Shown in pieces: positions 6,735 to 15,256 of a DNA stretch of 39,387 nucleotides. Within the stretch, counting starts at the first letter, position 1, and every line of letters starts with the position of its first letter. A program made the translations under genes and the position numbers. Origin of the DNA: Spirochaetaceae bacterium (GTDB taxonomy: Bacteria; Myxococcota_A; UBA9160; UBA4427); NCBI GenBank assembly GCA_020632655.1, contig JACKFD010000023.1:1-39387 (forward strand), in the 5' to 3' direction. The notes below the pieces were generated by a model. The model worked only from the letters and a program-made list of their open reading frames with translations, did not search any database and was not told where the DNA came from.

Positions 6735-7955
6735 GTCCCCCCGCCCGCTCCCGATTCCGCCGTCGCGTACGACCCCTTCGCGCGCGAGATCTTCGACGAC
6801 CCGCATCCGATCTACCGACGGCTGCGCGCCGAGAGCCCCGTCCATCACGTCGAGCGCTTCGATTGCTGGGCCCTCTCGACCTTCGAGGACGTCTGGGACG
6901 CCTGCCAGTCCCCCGACCTCTACACGGCCGAGCAGGGCACGACGGCGGCCCACGTGCTCCAGAAGGTCGTCGAGGTCTTCCCCGCCCTCGACATGATGGA
7001 CCCGCCCCGCCACACGGCCCATCGCGCCCTCGTCTCGGGCATCTTCCTCCCGGGCAAGGTCAAGAAATTCGAGAAGGACTTCCGCAAGATCGTGCGCGAC
7101 CGCCTCGAACGCGTGCGCGAGACCGGCCGGCTCGACGTCGTGAAGGAGCTCGGCAGCCATCTCTCGACGCTTTCGATCTGTCGCGTGCTGAACTTCCCCG
7201 AGGCCGACGGCGAGATGCTGCGCGCCTGGGTCGAGGACGTCTTCCATCGCGAGCCCGGCGCCCTCGGCATCACGCAAGCCGGCGTCGAGGCCTTCGCGAA
7301 GCTCGACGCGTACTTCCTCGAGCTCGTGCGCACGCGACGCCGGACGGGCGGCCGCGGCGGCCGCGACCAGGGCGACGTGCTCGGCCGCTACATGGCCGCC
7401 GAGGTCGACGGCGGGCGCATGTCGGACGAGAAGATCGCCTCGCTCCTCAAGGAGCTGATGATCGCCGGGACGGAGACGATCCCGAAGATGCTGGCCGCCA
7501 CGCTGCACCGGCTCTGGGAGCGGCCCGACGCGCGGCGCGAGGTGCAGGGCCGATCGGAGCTGATGCTCGAGGCCTTCATGGAGACCGTGCGCTTCGACAT
7601 GCCGACGCAGTTCATGGCGCGCGTGCTCAAGGAGGACGTCGAGCTGCGTGGCCACAAGCTGCGCGCCGGCCAGCCCGTGCTGCTCCTCTACGCCTCCGCC
7701 AGCCGCGACGAGCGCGAGTTCCCCGACGCCGACACCTGGGATCTCCATCGCCGCGCCCCGCGCACGATCGGCTTCGGCCACGGCACCCACGCCTGCCTCG
7801 GCCGCCACGTCGCGCGTCTCGAGGCGCGGGTCGCCCTCGAGGAGATCCTCACGGCCATGCCCGAGTACGAGGTCGACCTCGCCGCGAGCGAGCGGCTCTA
7901 CACGGAGTACGTGCAGGGCTTCGCGTCGCTGCCGATCGTCTTCGAGCCCTACTGA
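6732..7955 (+). CDS. Cytochrome P450
   Basis: A complete 407-residue bacterial P450. Key sites are the I-helix IAGTET (A245-T249, with the canonical acid-alcohol pair), the K-helix E284-T-V-R287, and the haem loop FGHGTHACLG with the thiolate at Cys355. Length and motif spacing are those of soluble bacterial P450s. It has no signal peptide. It sits between a SnoaL-like gene and an acyl-CoA ligase, suggesting hydroxylation of a lipid or terpenoid that is then activated to its CoA ester. The start ATG lacks a Shine-Dalgarno sequence; instead it is preceded by GGATCGCCCGACC, identical to the leader of the next gene. The sequence differs clearly from the P450 fragment at 1-540, which has a Val in the I-helix pair. 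Redox partners are not in the window. Confidence 0.95.
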   Translation: MVPPPAPDSAVAYDPFAREIFDDPHPIYRRLRAESPVHHVERFDCWALSTFEDVWDACQSPDLYTAEQGTTAAHVLQKVVEVFPALDMMDPPRHTAHRALVSGIFLPGKVKKFEKDFRKIVRDRLERVRETGRLDVVKELGSHLSTLSICRVLNFPEADGEMLRAWVEDVFHREPGALGITQAGVEAFAKLDAYFLELVRTRRRTGGRGGRDQGDVLGRYMAAEVDGGRMSDEKIASLLKELMIAGTETIPKMLAATLHRLWERPDARREVQGRSELMLEAFMETVRFDMPTQFMARVLKEDVELRGHKLRAGQPVLLLYASASRDEREFPDADTWDLHRRAPRTIGFGHGTHACLGRHVARLEARVALEEILTAMPEYEVDLAASERLYTEYVQGFASLPIVFEPY

Positions 7956-7995
7956 ACCGGCCCCGCCCGGCCCGCGCGCCGGGGCCCCAGCCTCA

Positions 7996-8011
7996 GGATC
8001 GCCCGACCATG
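7996..8011 (+). promoter_or_regulatory. Duplicated 16-nt leader/start motif, copy 2
   Basis: Second exact copy of GGATCGCCCGACCATG, here ending in the acyl-CoA ligase start codon, 40 bases after the P450 stop. Flanking bases differ from copy 1 on both sides. Confidence 0.5.
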
Positions 8012-9691
8012 TCCGACACCCCGACCGCGAAGCGCCCGACCGTCGAGGAAGCGACCGCCCGCCTGCTCTCCCCGGGCAGCCCCTTCGAGCTCGTCGAAGA
8101 AACCGTGCTCGGCGAGCGCATGCAGGTCTACAAGAACCGCGCGCGCTCGCTGCGCGACCTGCTCGCGCAGTCCGCGGCCCATGGCGACAAGGAGTACCTC
8201 GTCTTCTCCGACGGGCGGCGATGGTCCTATGCCGAGCATCTCGCGGACGTGGCCTCGGTCGCGGCGGCCCTGCGCGAGCAGTACGGCATCGGCCACGGCG
8301 ACCGCGTCGCGATCCTCGCCGCGAATGCGCCGGAGTGGATCCTCTCCTACTGGGCGCTCGTGTCGCTCGGCGCGGTCGTGATCGCGATGAACGGCTGGTG
8401 GGCGGCGGACGAGATCCGCTACGGCCTCGATCTCGCGAAGCCGCGCCTGCTGCTCGCGGACCGCAAGCGCCTGGCCCGGCTCGAGGGCGTCGACGTCGGC
8501 ATCCCGGTCGTCTGCTTCGAGGACGACTTCGAGGCGCTGCGGCGGCATGCACCGGGTGCGTCGCTGCCCGATACGCCGATCGCCGAGGACGATCCGGCGC
8601 TCCTGCTCTTCACCTCGGGCACGACCGGACGGCCGAAGGGCGCCCTCGTCAGCCATCGCACGATCGTCGCCTTCACGATGACGAGCTTCTTCATCGGCGC
8701 GCGGCGGGCGATGACCGAGCCGCCCGCGCCGAACCCGCCCGGCGCGACGCTCGCGCCGTTCCCGCTCTTCCACCTCTCGGGCACGATGGGCAGCACGACG
8801 GCGAGCCTCGCGGGCGGGGTCAAGACCGTCTGGCCGATGGGCCGATTCGATCCGACCGAGATCATCCGCCTCACGCGCGAGGAGGACATCACGAGCTGGA
8901 GCGGCGCCACGACCCACGTCTTCCGCCTGCTCGACCACCCGGACATCGAGGCCCTCGACGCGAGCCGCTTCACGCAGATCGGGGTCGGCGGATCGGCGAC
9001 GACGCCGGAGCTGATCCGCACGATCGAGCGGCGCTTCCCGCACCTCGGCAACGCGATCGGCACGGGCTACGGCTCGAGCGAGACGGGCGGTCTCGTCAGC
9101 TACGCGGACAACGCGATGCTGCGCGAGGCCGCGAATTGCGTGGGGCCGCCGCTGCCGACGGTGCAGGTCAAGATCGTCGACGAGGCAGGCCGCGAGCTGC
9201 CCGAGGGCGAGAACGGACGGATCTGTGTGCGCAGCCCGCTCGTCATGCTCGAGTACCTGAACAATCCCAAGGCGAACGCCGAGGCGATGCTGCCGGGACG
9301 ATGGGTCGATACGGGCGACCTCGGCCATCTGCGCGACGGGCGTCTCTACCTCGAGTCGCGCCTGCGCGACATGATCATCCGCGGCGGCGAGAACATCTAC
9401 CCGGCCGAGATCGAGAACCGCATCGAGCTGCATCCCGACGTCGCCGAGGTCGCCGTCTACGGCGTCGAGGACCGCGAGCTCGGCCAGCGCGTGAAGGCCG
9501 TGATCGTCCCGAACGCCGGCGCCCGACCGACCGAGGCCGCGATCCGCGACTTCGCCGCCGAGGCCCTCGCCTACTTCAAGGTCCCCGAGATCATCGAGAT
9601 CCGGACCGAGCCCCTGCCGCGCAACGCGACCGGCAAGGTCATGAAGCACGTGCTCGCGGGCCAGGGCGAGAACACCTTCGTCGAGGAGTGA
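8009..9691 (+). CDS. Acyl-CoA synthetase (AMP-forming, FadD-like)
   Basis: A 560-residue member of the ANL adenylating superfamily, which activates a carboxylic acid through an acyl-AMP to the acyl-CoA. Motifs in order: P-loop TSGTTGRPKG starting at T202; YGSSETGG at 354 for the adenine pocket; VDTGDLGHLRDG with the ribose-binding Asp; the hinge LRDMIIRGGENIYPAE; and the C-terminal catalytic lysine in RNATGK (K543). It matches the length of FadD-type medium- to long-chain or steroid/terpenoid acid ligases. It follows the P450 by 53 bases, with the same 16-base leader, and precedes the DsbA/HCCA-like gene by 7 bases. A clear paralogue lies at 17608-19287, sharing the ENTF.EE terminus. Substrate is not predictable here. 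Confidence 0.95.
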   Translation: MSDTPTAKRPTVEEATARLLSPGSPFELVEETVLGERMQVYKNRARSLRDLLAQSAAHGDKEYLVFSDGRRWSYAEHLADVASVAAALREQYGIGHGDRVAILAANAPEWILSYWALVSLGAVVIAMNGWWAADEIRYGLDLAKPRLLLADRKRLARLEGVDVGIPVVCFEDDFEALRRHAPGASLPDTPIAEDDPALLLFTSGTTGRPKGALVSHRTIVAFTMTSFFIGARRAMTEPPAPNPPGATLAPFPLFHLSGTMGSTTASLAGGVKTVWPMGRFDPTEIIRLTREEDITSWSGATTHVFRLLDHPDIEALDASRFTQIGVGGSATTPELIRTIERRFPHLGNAIGTGYGSSETGGLVSYADNAMLREAANCVGPPLPTVQVKIVDEAGRELPEGENGRICVRSPLVMLEYLNNPKANAEAMLPGRWVDTGDLGHLRDGRLYLESRLRDMIIRGGENIYPAEIENRIELHPDVAEVAVYGVEDRELGQRVKAVIVPNAGARPTEAAIRDFAAEALAYFKVPEIIEIRTEPLPRNATGKVMKHVLAGQGENTFVEE

Positions 9692-9698
9692 GCCGGGC

Positions 9699-11156
9699 AT
9701 GCCGAGCCCGCCGCGCGACGCGCACGCCGGTCCCCAGCCGGGGCTCGCCAGCCGCCAGGACCTCGGCGCCCGCCAGCGCTCGGCCCAGCGCCGCCTGCTC
9801 CGCGTCCTGCCGCGCCTGCGCGAAGCCGGGTTCGCGCTGCGTGAGCTCGGCCGACGGCTGCGCCGGGCGCCGCATCGGGTCGAGCTCTTCCACCAGGTCG
9901 ACGATCCCTACTCGCATCTCGCGCTGCAGGCGGTCGGTCCTCTGCTCGAACGCCATGCGATCGAGATCCGCTTCCATCTCGTGGGTCGCACGGACGCACT
10001 GCACGAGCCCGAGCCCGAGCTGCTCACGGCGTATGCGCGGCGCGACTGCGCCTGGGTCGCGCCCCACTATGGGCTCTCGTTTCCACAGGATGCGGGGCGT
10101 CCGGACGCCGGCGACATCCGTCGGGTCGAGCGGCTGCTCGCCGGCCGGATCCGGGACGACAGCTTCCTCGAGCTCGCGCTCGGCGCCGGCTCGGCGCTCT
10201 GGCGCGCGGATCGCCACGCGCTCGATCGACTGACGCAGGAGGCTGCGTTGGCGAGCGACGAGGCGACCCGGGAGACGCTTCGCGAAGGCAACGCCCTGCG
10301 CGCGCGTCGCCGACACTACTCCGGCGCAATGTTCTGGTATGCGGGCGACTGGTACTGGGGCGTCGATCGCCTGCATCACCTCGAGCGGCGCCTCGGCCGA
10401 CTCGGCGCAGCTCGCCACGGCGCGAGCGCGCCCCGCTTCGACCGACCGCCCCTCGATCCGGGGCCCCGTCGGAACGACGGACGTCTCGAGCTCGAGATGT
10501 TTCCCTCCCTGCGCTCGCCCTACACGGCTGCGATCTTCGACCGCAGCCTCGCGATCGCCGACGCGGTCGGCGTGCCCGTCCGGCTGCGTCCCGTCATGCC
10601 GATGGTGATGCGCGGCGTCCCCGCGCCCGCGGCGAAGGGCCTCTACATCTGGCTCGATGCGCGACGCGAGGCGCTGCACGCAGGACTCCCCTACGGCGAC
10701 ATGTACGACCCGATCGGACGCGCCGTCACGCGCGGCTTCTCGCTCTGGCCCTGGGCGCGCGAAGCGGGGCGCGAGCGGGCCTACCTGTCGGCCTTCCTGC
10801 GCGCGGCCTTCGTCGAGGGACGGCCGACGGGGAGCGACGAAGGACTCCGATGGGTCGTCGAGCAGGCCGGACTCGACTGGGACGAGGCCCGCACGCATCT
10901 CGACCGCGACGATCCGAGCGAGGAGCTCGAAGCCAATCGCCGGCTCCTCTACGACGAGCTCGGGCTCTGGGGCGTGCCGAGCTACCGGCTGCGCGGGCCT
11001 GCAGGCGAGCCCGATCTCTGCGTCTGGGGTCAGGATCGGCTCTGGCTCGTCTGCGCCGAGATCGCGCGTCGCCTCGCGCTGCCGACCGCGGCCGGGCCGG
11101 AGCGCGGCCGCGCGCCCGATCAGGCCCCGGGCTCGTACCAGATCGGCGAGGTGTAG
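9699..11156 (+). CDS. Double-domain DsbA-family protein, 2-hydroxychromene-2-carboxylate isomerase-like
   Basis: A 485-residue protein with two DSBA-like thioredoxin-fold domains. The first opens with VELFHQVDDPYSHLA at about residue 61, the second with LEMFPSLRSPYTAA at about 265. Neither has a CxxC motif; the SPY/DPYS loop is that of kappa-class GST and 2-hydroxychromene-2-carboxylate isomerase proteins, which use glutathione or bind substrate without disulfide chemistry. The family usually has one domain of about 200 residues, so this is a fused duplication. The ATG follows the ligase stop by 7 bases with GAGGAG upstream. The 3' end overlaps the convergent DUF3604 gene by 37 bases. In this operon it may isomerise or cleave an aromatic or unsaturated intermediate; this is inference. 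Confidence 0.75.
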   Translation: MPSPPRDAHAGPQPGLASRQDLGARQRSAQRRLLRVLPRLREAGFALRELGRRLRRAPHRVELFHQVDDPYSHLALQAVGPLLERHAIEIRFHLVGRTDALHEPEPELLTAYARRDCAWVAPHYGLSFPQDAGRPDAGDIRRVERLLAGRIRDDSFLELALGAGSALWRADRHALDRLTQEAALASDEATRETLREGNALRARRRHYSGAMFWYAGDWYWGVDRLHHLERRLGRLGAARHGASAPRFDRPPLDPGPRRNDGRLELEMFPSLRSPYTAAIFDRSLAIADAVGVPVRLRPVMPMVMRGVPAPAAKGLYIWLDARREALHAGLPYGDMYDPIGRAVTRGFSLWPWAREAGRERAYLSAFLRAAFVEGRPTGSDEGLRWVVEQAGLDWDEARTHLDRDDPSEELEANRRLLYDELGLWGVPSYRLRGPAGEPDLCVWGQDRLWLVCAEIARRLALPTAAGPERGRAPDQAPGSYQIGEV

Positions 11157-13045
11157 GCGCGCTCCCGGGTCGTCGCCGGCACCCGCTCGGGAAGCGGCGT
11201 CCCGAAGCGAGCCGCGTCGTAGGTCGTCCAGCGCGGCGTCGGGATCTCGAGCACCCGCACGTAATAGACGGCCGGCTTCGTCGCGTCGAAGTCCGGGTCC
11301 TCCCAATACGCCGTGAGCTGCGCCGCCCCGATCGTGTTCGTATACGTCGCCCGCTCGACGTCGACCGTATCGCCCACGTCCTTGCGACAGCGCCCGTCGC
11401 GCCCGATCCGACGACCACCCGAGACCGCCACGTCGAAGATCCGCTCGTGCCGCGCGCCGCCTTCGCCCGTCCATTGCTTCACGATCTGCACCCGGTCGAG
11501 GTTCGCGCCCTCCGGATCCCGCAACGCCGCAACCAGGAAGCGCGGCGCTCCCGCCCCCGTCCTGGTCGGCAGCACGCTCCCCATCGGCCCGCCCTTCGCG
11601 TACCCCCTGGCCGCGAGATCCGGAGCGACCGCGTCCTCGCGCGCATAGTCCCAGCCGCCGAAGAAGCGCACGGTCATGCGCGGCCCCGTCGTGGCAAAGG
11701 TCTCCCGCCTGCGCATCGCGTCGAAGAGCTCGGCCCGCGTGTTCTCCCGCGCCCAGACCGCGGCGAAGCCCGAGGCGACGAGGCTGTAGCTCATCAGCTG
11801 GTCGAGTCGCGCGCCCTCGAGGCGCGTGCGGTCGGAGAAGGAGCCCGTCGCGGCGTTCTCGGGCAGCACGAAGTTCGCCGCGAAGAGCTCGTTCGCACGC
11901 CCGGCATGCGGCTCGTTCGAGCTGAACTTGCCCCAGAAATCATCGTCGTCCGCGGTCGCGAGGCCGGTATGCGAGTCGGTGCTGCCGATCAGTCCGAAGG
12001 CGAAGGGATTCGCGCCGAGGGTGCGGCCGAGCGCGAGTCCCCGGGCCAGCGCCGGCCGCACGTACTCCCCCTCGTACATCCAGTCCTCGTGGACGCCCGG
12101 CGCCATGCCCTCGGCCGCGTCCCAGGTGCCGTAGTCGGCGAACTCGTCGTCGGGCGAGAGATGGGGTGCGGTCTCGCTGTCGCCCTTGATCTGGGTCACC
12201 TCGACGACGGGCTCCCAGCGCCGACGCGCCTCGGCATATGCGGGCGTGAAGGCCGAGCCGTCCATGCGGGTCGTCTCGAACATGCGTCCGGCGGAGAGAT
12301 TGCTGTTGTGCGGGATCGCGAGGGCGCGGCCGCCCGTCTTCGCCTCGTAGTCGGCGAGGTAGCGCCAGAGCGCCTCGGGATCGTCGCTGTCGACGGAGCG
12401 GAAGGGAACGACCTGCGAGGTCTTTGCGGCGCCGTCGGCGAAGAGCACGATGCGATGCAGGTTCGCGCCGCGGGGCATCGAGGTCCACTCGTAGCCGATG
12501 AAGGCCGTGAAGCGGCCGGGATCGTCGTGGCGCTCGGCGTTCTCGATCACGCGCTGCCAGACGTCGCGCTGGAACGAGGGGCTGCCGATCAGGTCCTTGC
12601 CCTGCGGCAGACTCGCCGCGAATTCCCCGCCGACGACGCCGCGCTTGCCCGCGCGCACGAGCTCGGCCCAGCGCGCGCCGGTCCCGCTCGCCAGCAGGTC
12701 GGGATGGCCCTCGTCGAGCATGGGGTAGAGGCCGAGGTACTCGCTGTGGTCGGCGACGAGCAGGAAGTCGAGCGGACGGCGCAGGGCGAGGCGCTCGCCG
12801 TTGTGCGCGGTGATCGTCTCGCCCTTGGCGAAGCGGTAGGCGAGGTCGGGCGTGATCGAAAGGTTGCCGCCGGCGCCGGCGTCCGGTGACCAGCTCGAGT
12901 GGAGATGCGTGTCGCCCCAGAAGACGCGGTCGGGGAAGGCGCGATCGGCGTAGGGCGAGTAACCGGCCGAGCCCTCTGCGCCGACCGGCGCCGCGGCGCA
13001 GAGGCCGAACGAGATCAGCAGCGCCGAGAGCCGGCTCGCCCGCAC
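11120..13045 (-). CDS. Exported DUF3604 protein (PHP-like metallohydrolase fold)
   Basis: A 641-residue DUF3604 protein. A GTG at 13045, two bases after the cupin stop, gives a Sec signal peptide (SRLSALLISFGLCAAAPVGA) that ends near residue 23. The mature protein opens with the metal-binding motif VFWGDTHLHSSWSPDA, and further signatures are LLVADHSEYLG, an IGYEWTS strand and GSTDSHTG in the C-terminal half. These His/Asp motifs resemble the PHP phosphoesterase fold. Enzymatic activity of DUF3604 is not established. The much longer open frame reaching 13408 merely runs through the cupin gene in another frame. It is the last gene of a hydrolase-cupin-DUF3604 operon, and its 3' end overlaps the convergent gene ending at 11156 by 37 bases. 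Confidence 0.85.
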   Translation of the reverse strand: MRASRLSALLISFGLCAAAPVGAEGSAGYSPYADRAFPDRVFWGDTHLHSSWSPDAGAGGNLSITPDLAYRFAKGETITAHNGERLALRRPLDFLLVADHSEYLGLYPMLDEGHPDLLASGTGARWAELVRAGKRGVVGGEFAASLPQGKDLIGSPSFQRDVWQRVIENAERHDDPGRFTAFIGYEWTSMPRGANLHRIVLFADGAAKTSQVVPFRSVDSDDPEALWRYLADYEAKTGGRALAIPHNSNLSAGRMFETTRMDGSAFTPAYAEARRRWEPVVEVTQIKGDSETAPHLSPDDEFADYGTWDAAEGMAPGVHEDWMYEGEYVRPALARGLALGRTLGANPFAFGLIGSTDSHTGLATADDDDFWGKFSSNEPHAGRANELFAANFVLPENAATGSFSDRTRLEGARLDQLMSYSLVASGFAAVWARENTRAELFDAMRRRETFATTGPRMTVRFFGGWDYAREDAVAPDLAARGYAKGGPMGSVLPTRTGAGAPRFLVAALRDPEGANLDRVQIVKQWTGEGGARHERIFDVAVSGGRRIGRDGRCRKDVGDTVDVERATYTNTIGAAQLTAYWEDPDFDATKPAVYYVRVLEIPTPRWTTYDAARFGTPLPERVPATTRERAYTSPIWYEPGA

Positions 13046-13047
13046 GA

Positions 13048-13404
13048 CTACTTCTTCCCCGGACCGGGCGCGAGGATCGCGGTCACGACGAGGCGCTCGG
13101 CGCCGTCGTTGCGGATGCCATGCGGCACGCCTTCGGGCGCGATCAGCATCATGCCCGGCTCCATGGGCAGCTCGCGTCCCTCGAGCAGGAAGGTCCCCCG
13201 CCCCGTCAGCACGTGATAGACCTTGTCCATCCCCGCGTGCGCGTGCAGCGCGTGCTCCTGACCGGGCTCGAAGCAGTTCAGTCCGACGAGCACGCGCTCG
13301 GACTCGAAGATCGTGGCCTTGCCCATCTTGTCGGGCTTGAAGACGGCGAAGTCCTCGGGCCGAAGGGTCTCGGGATGATCGGGCAGTGCGGGCATGATCG
13401 TCAC
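13048..13404 (-). CDS. Cupin domain protein
   Basis: A 118-residue single-domain cupin. Motif 1 is PGQEHALHAHAG with H54 and H56, then D60 where Glu is usual, and H64; motif 2 is PEGVPHGIRN with H95, giving the usual metal-ligand histidines with one conservative change. Function is not specific: such proteins include dioxygenases, isomerases and sensors. The GTG at 13404 directly follows the hydrolase stop (TGAGTG); an ATG three codons on, at 13395, is an equally likely start. AGGAG of the hydrolase end serves as ribosome site. The stop is two bases before the DUF3604 GTG, so the three genes are tightly linked. Confidence 0.85.
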   Translation of the reverse strand: MTIMPALPDHPETLRPEDFAVFKPDKMGKATIFESERVLVGLNCFEPGQEHALHAHAGMDKVYHVLTGRGTFLLEGRELPMEPGMMLIAPEGVPHGIRNDGAERLVVTAILAPGPGKK

Positions 13405-14379
13405 TCACTCCTGTCTCGTCGGGTCGGACCCGACCGCCTCGAGCACGCGCTCGGGCTCCTCGAGCGGGAAGAGATGGCCCGCGTCGAGCCGCTCGACCCG
13501 TCCTTCGGGCATGCGGGCCGCGAGGGATTCGTAGGCACGGACGTCGAAATTACCGCGTCCCGCATGGAGGAACAGCACGCGGGCGCGCACGCGTTCGATG
13601 TCGCGATCGAAGTCGAGGCTGCCGCCCTGGTCGAAGATCGCGGCCTCGATCTCGCGATCGCATTTGAGCGCGATCTCGCCGTCCTCCGTCTCGCGCATCC
13701 CCTCACCGACGTAGAGCGCGAGGGCCTCGGGCGTGAAGTCCGCGAAGAGCGCGCGCGTGCGGCAATGCGCATACGCCTCCTCGCGCGACGGGAAGCGATC
13801 CCGTCGCTTTCGAGTCGACGCCGCGAGGCCGGGTCCGCGGCTCATCTGCCGGCGCTCCTCCAGCGTGAGTGGCGGCAGGATCACGGGGTCGCAGAGCAGC
13901 AGCCGCTCGAAGAGCCCGGGCTCGCGAAGCTCGGCCGCGAGCGAGAGCGCACCGCCGAAGGAGTGCCCGATCCCGAGCGCCACGCGCGGGCGCCCCGTAC
14001 GCGCGAGGATCGCGTGCACCGCCGTCTGCAGATCGTCGACCAGCGTCGCCCACGCGTAGGCCCGCGGATCGTCGTGGGGCGACACGGAGGTCGAGTCGCC
14101 ATGCCCCCGCGCGTCGATCGAGACGACGCGGTAGCGATCGCGCAGGGCGTGCGCGATCGGCGCGAGGGTCGCGGCACAGAAGCCGTTCGCGTGGTGGAAG
14201 ATCGCAAGCTCGCCCTCGCCGCCCCAGTCGAGGATGGCGAGCTCGACGCCGGGATCACTCGCCGCGACCCGATCGCGGGTCACGCCCTCGAGCAGGGCGC
14301 GGGCGCGCCTCCAGGCGCCCGACCAGCCGGGATCGGCGCCCGGCGGTCCCGAGGTCTCGACCTGCTCCGTGCTCGTCAC
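13405..14379 (-). CDS. Alpha/beta hydrolase
   Basis: A 324-residue alpha/beta hydrolase. The nucleophile elbow is GIGHSFGGA with Ser140; the oxyanion region is FHHANGF near residue 61; RGHGDS follows strand 4; the likely acid is in GRGNFD near residue 275 and the His in DAGHLFPLEEPERV near 302. It is cytoplasmic with no signal peptide. The family covers esterases, lactonases, C-C hydrolases and epoxide hydrolases; no specific substrate can be assigned. First gene of the minus-strand operon continuing into the cupin and DUF3604 genes; the divergent Nudix gene starts 208 bases away. Confidence 0.9.
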   Translation of the reverse strand: MTSTEQVETSGPPGADPGWSGAWRRARALLEGVTRDRVAASDPGVELAILDWGGEGELAIFHHANGFCAATLAPIAHALRDRYRVVSIDARGHGDSTSVSPHDDPRAYAWATLVDDLQTAVHAILARTGRPRVALGIGHSFGGALSLAAELREPGLFERLLLCDPVILPPLTLEERRQMSRGPGLAASTRKRRDRFPSREEAYAHCRTRALFADFTPEALALYVGEGMRETEDGEIALKCDREIEAAIFDQGGSLDFDRDIERVRARVLFLHAGRGNFDVRAYESLAARMPEGRVERLDAGHLFPLEEPERVLEAVGSDPTRQE

Positions 14380-14575
14380 GCTCGTCGTCCTCCCTCGTCG
14401 CCGAACGGCGCGGGTCGCGCCCGGAGGACCGGACGGCTCGTCCGCCGCTACCCCGTGCCCCGCCCGACGCGCTCGTCGTTCCGGCGCCGCACGAGCGTCG
14501 CATGCTCGCGCAGGCCCGACGGCGCGGCCATGCCTGGCTCGCGTCGCGCCGACTTCCCGCGTCGGGCGGGTCCCC

Positions 14576-14581
14576 TATGAT
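14576..14581 (+). promoter_or_regulatory. Putative -10 element of a leaderless Nudix transcript
   Basis: TATGAT ends six bases before the GTG start at 14588. Transcription would then begin at or next to the start codon, giving a leaderless mRNA. No Shine-Dalgarno sequence is present and no clear -35 was seen. Confidence 0.45.
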
Positions 14582-14587
14582 GGCCCG

Positions 14588-15226
14588 GTGACCGATCCGA
14601 CCCGACACTTCGGCGACGCGCTCCTTGCGCACGTTCGCGCCCGACTCGACGATTTTCCCCGTGTTGCCTGCACGCAGCCCGGCCTGCGCCCGGCGGCCGT
14701 CGCGCTCGTGATCACGGCCGATGCGGAGGGCCGCGCGAGCTTCCTCATCACGCGTCGCACGTCGAAGCTCAAGCGGCACGCCCATCAATGGGCGCTGCCG
14801 GGCGGGCGCCTCGACGCCGGCGAGACCGTCGAGGAGGCGGCACTGCGCGAGACGCGGGAGGAGATCGGCCTCGCGCTGTCCGAGCACGCCGTGCTCGGCC
14901 TGCTCGACGACTTCCCGACGCGATCGGGCTTCCGCATGACGCCGGTCGTGGTCTGGGGCGACCCGAGCCAGACCTTGCGGCCCGATCCGCACGAGGTCGA
15001 GCGCGTGCACACGGTCCCGCTCGCCGAGCTCGACAGGCCCGAGGTGCCCGTGCTGAGCGAGATCCCCGAGAGCGACCGGCCTCTGCTCTCGATCCCGATC
15101 CCGATGCTCGGCACGTCGATCCACAGCCCGACGGCCGCGATCCTCTTCCAGATGCGCGAGGTCCTGATCCACGGCCGACACACTCGCGTGTCGCACTACG
15201 AGCAGCCGGTCTTCGCCTGGAAATGA
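14588..15226 (+). CDS. Nudix hydrolase
   Basis: A 212-residue Nudix hydrolase of the CoA-pyrophosphatase/NudL-like size class. The Nudix box is complete: G73 RLDAG E79, then R87 E88 and E91 E92 followed by G94 in REEIGL. Upstream is an N-terminal strand set with FLITRRTSKLKRHAHQWALPGG, the usual basic lead-in to the box. It hydrolyses a nucleoside diphosphate linked to X; CoA derivatives are a fair guess in this CoA-rich neighbourhood, but the box alone does not decide. The GTG start at 14588 is chosen because homology begins right after it; longer frames upstream are arginine-rich. It converges on the SPFH gene with a hairpin between. Confidence 0.9.
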   Translation: MTDPTRHFGDALLAHVRARLDDFPRVACTQPGLRPAAVALVITADAEGRASFLITRRTSKLKRHAHQWALPGGRLDAGETVEEAALRETREEIGLALSEHAVLGLLDDFPTRSGFRMTPVVVWGDPSQTLRPDPHEVERVHTVPLAELDRPEVPVLSEIPESDRPLLSIPIPMLGTSIHSPTAAILFQMREVLIHGRHTRVSHYEQPVFAWK

Positions 15227-15238
15227 GTCCTCGCGCGG

Positions 15239-15256
15239 GATCGGGCCCGCCCGATC
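15239..15256. terminator. Perfect inverted repeat between convergent genes, possible bidirectional terminator
   Basis: GATCGGGC and GCCCGATC are perfect 8-base arms separated by CC, lying 13 bases after the Nudix stop and overlapping the SPFH stop codon. No U-tract follows on either strand, so it would be an unusual terminator, or only a stabilising 3' hairpin. Confidence 0.4.

Noticed and set aside
6471..8552. 693-codon open frame on the minus strand across the SnoaL, P450 and ligase genes
   Set aside because: Arg/Ala/Gly-rich low-complexity translation, no motifs, and wholly antisense to two clearly recognised enzymes.
11120..13408. DUF3604 protein extended to an ATG at 13408
   Set aside because: The extension reads the cupin gene in a wrong frame and is Arg-rich; the GTG at 13045 gives a proper signal peptide.
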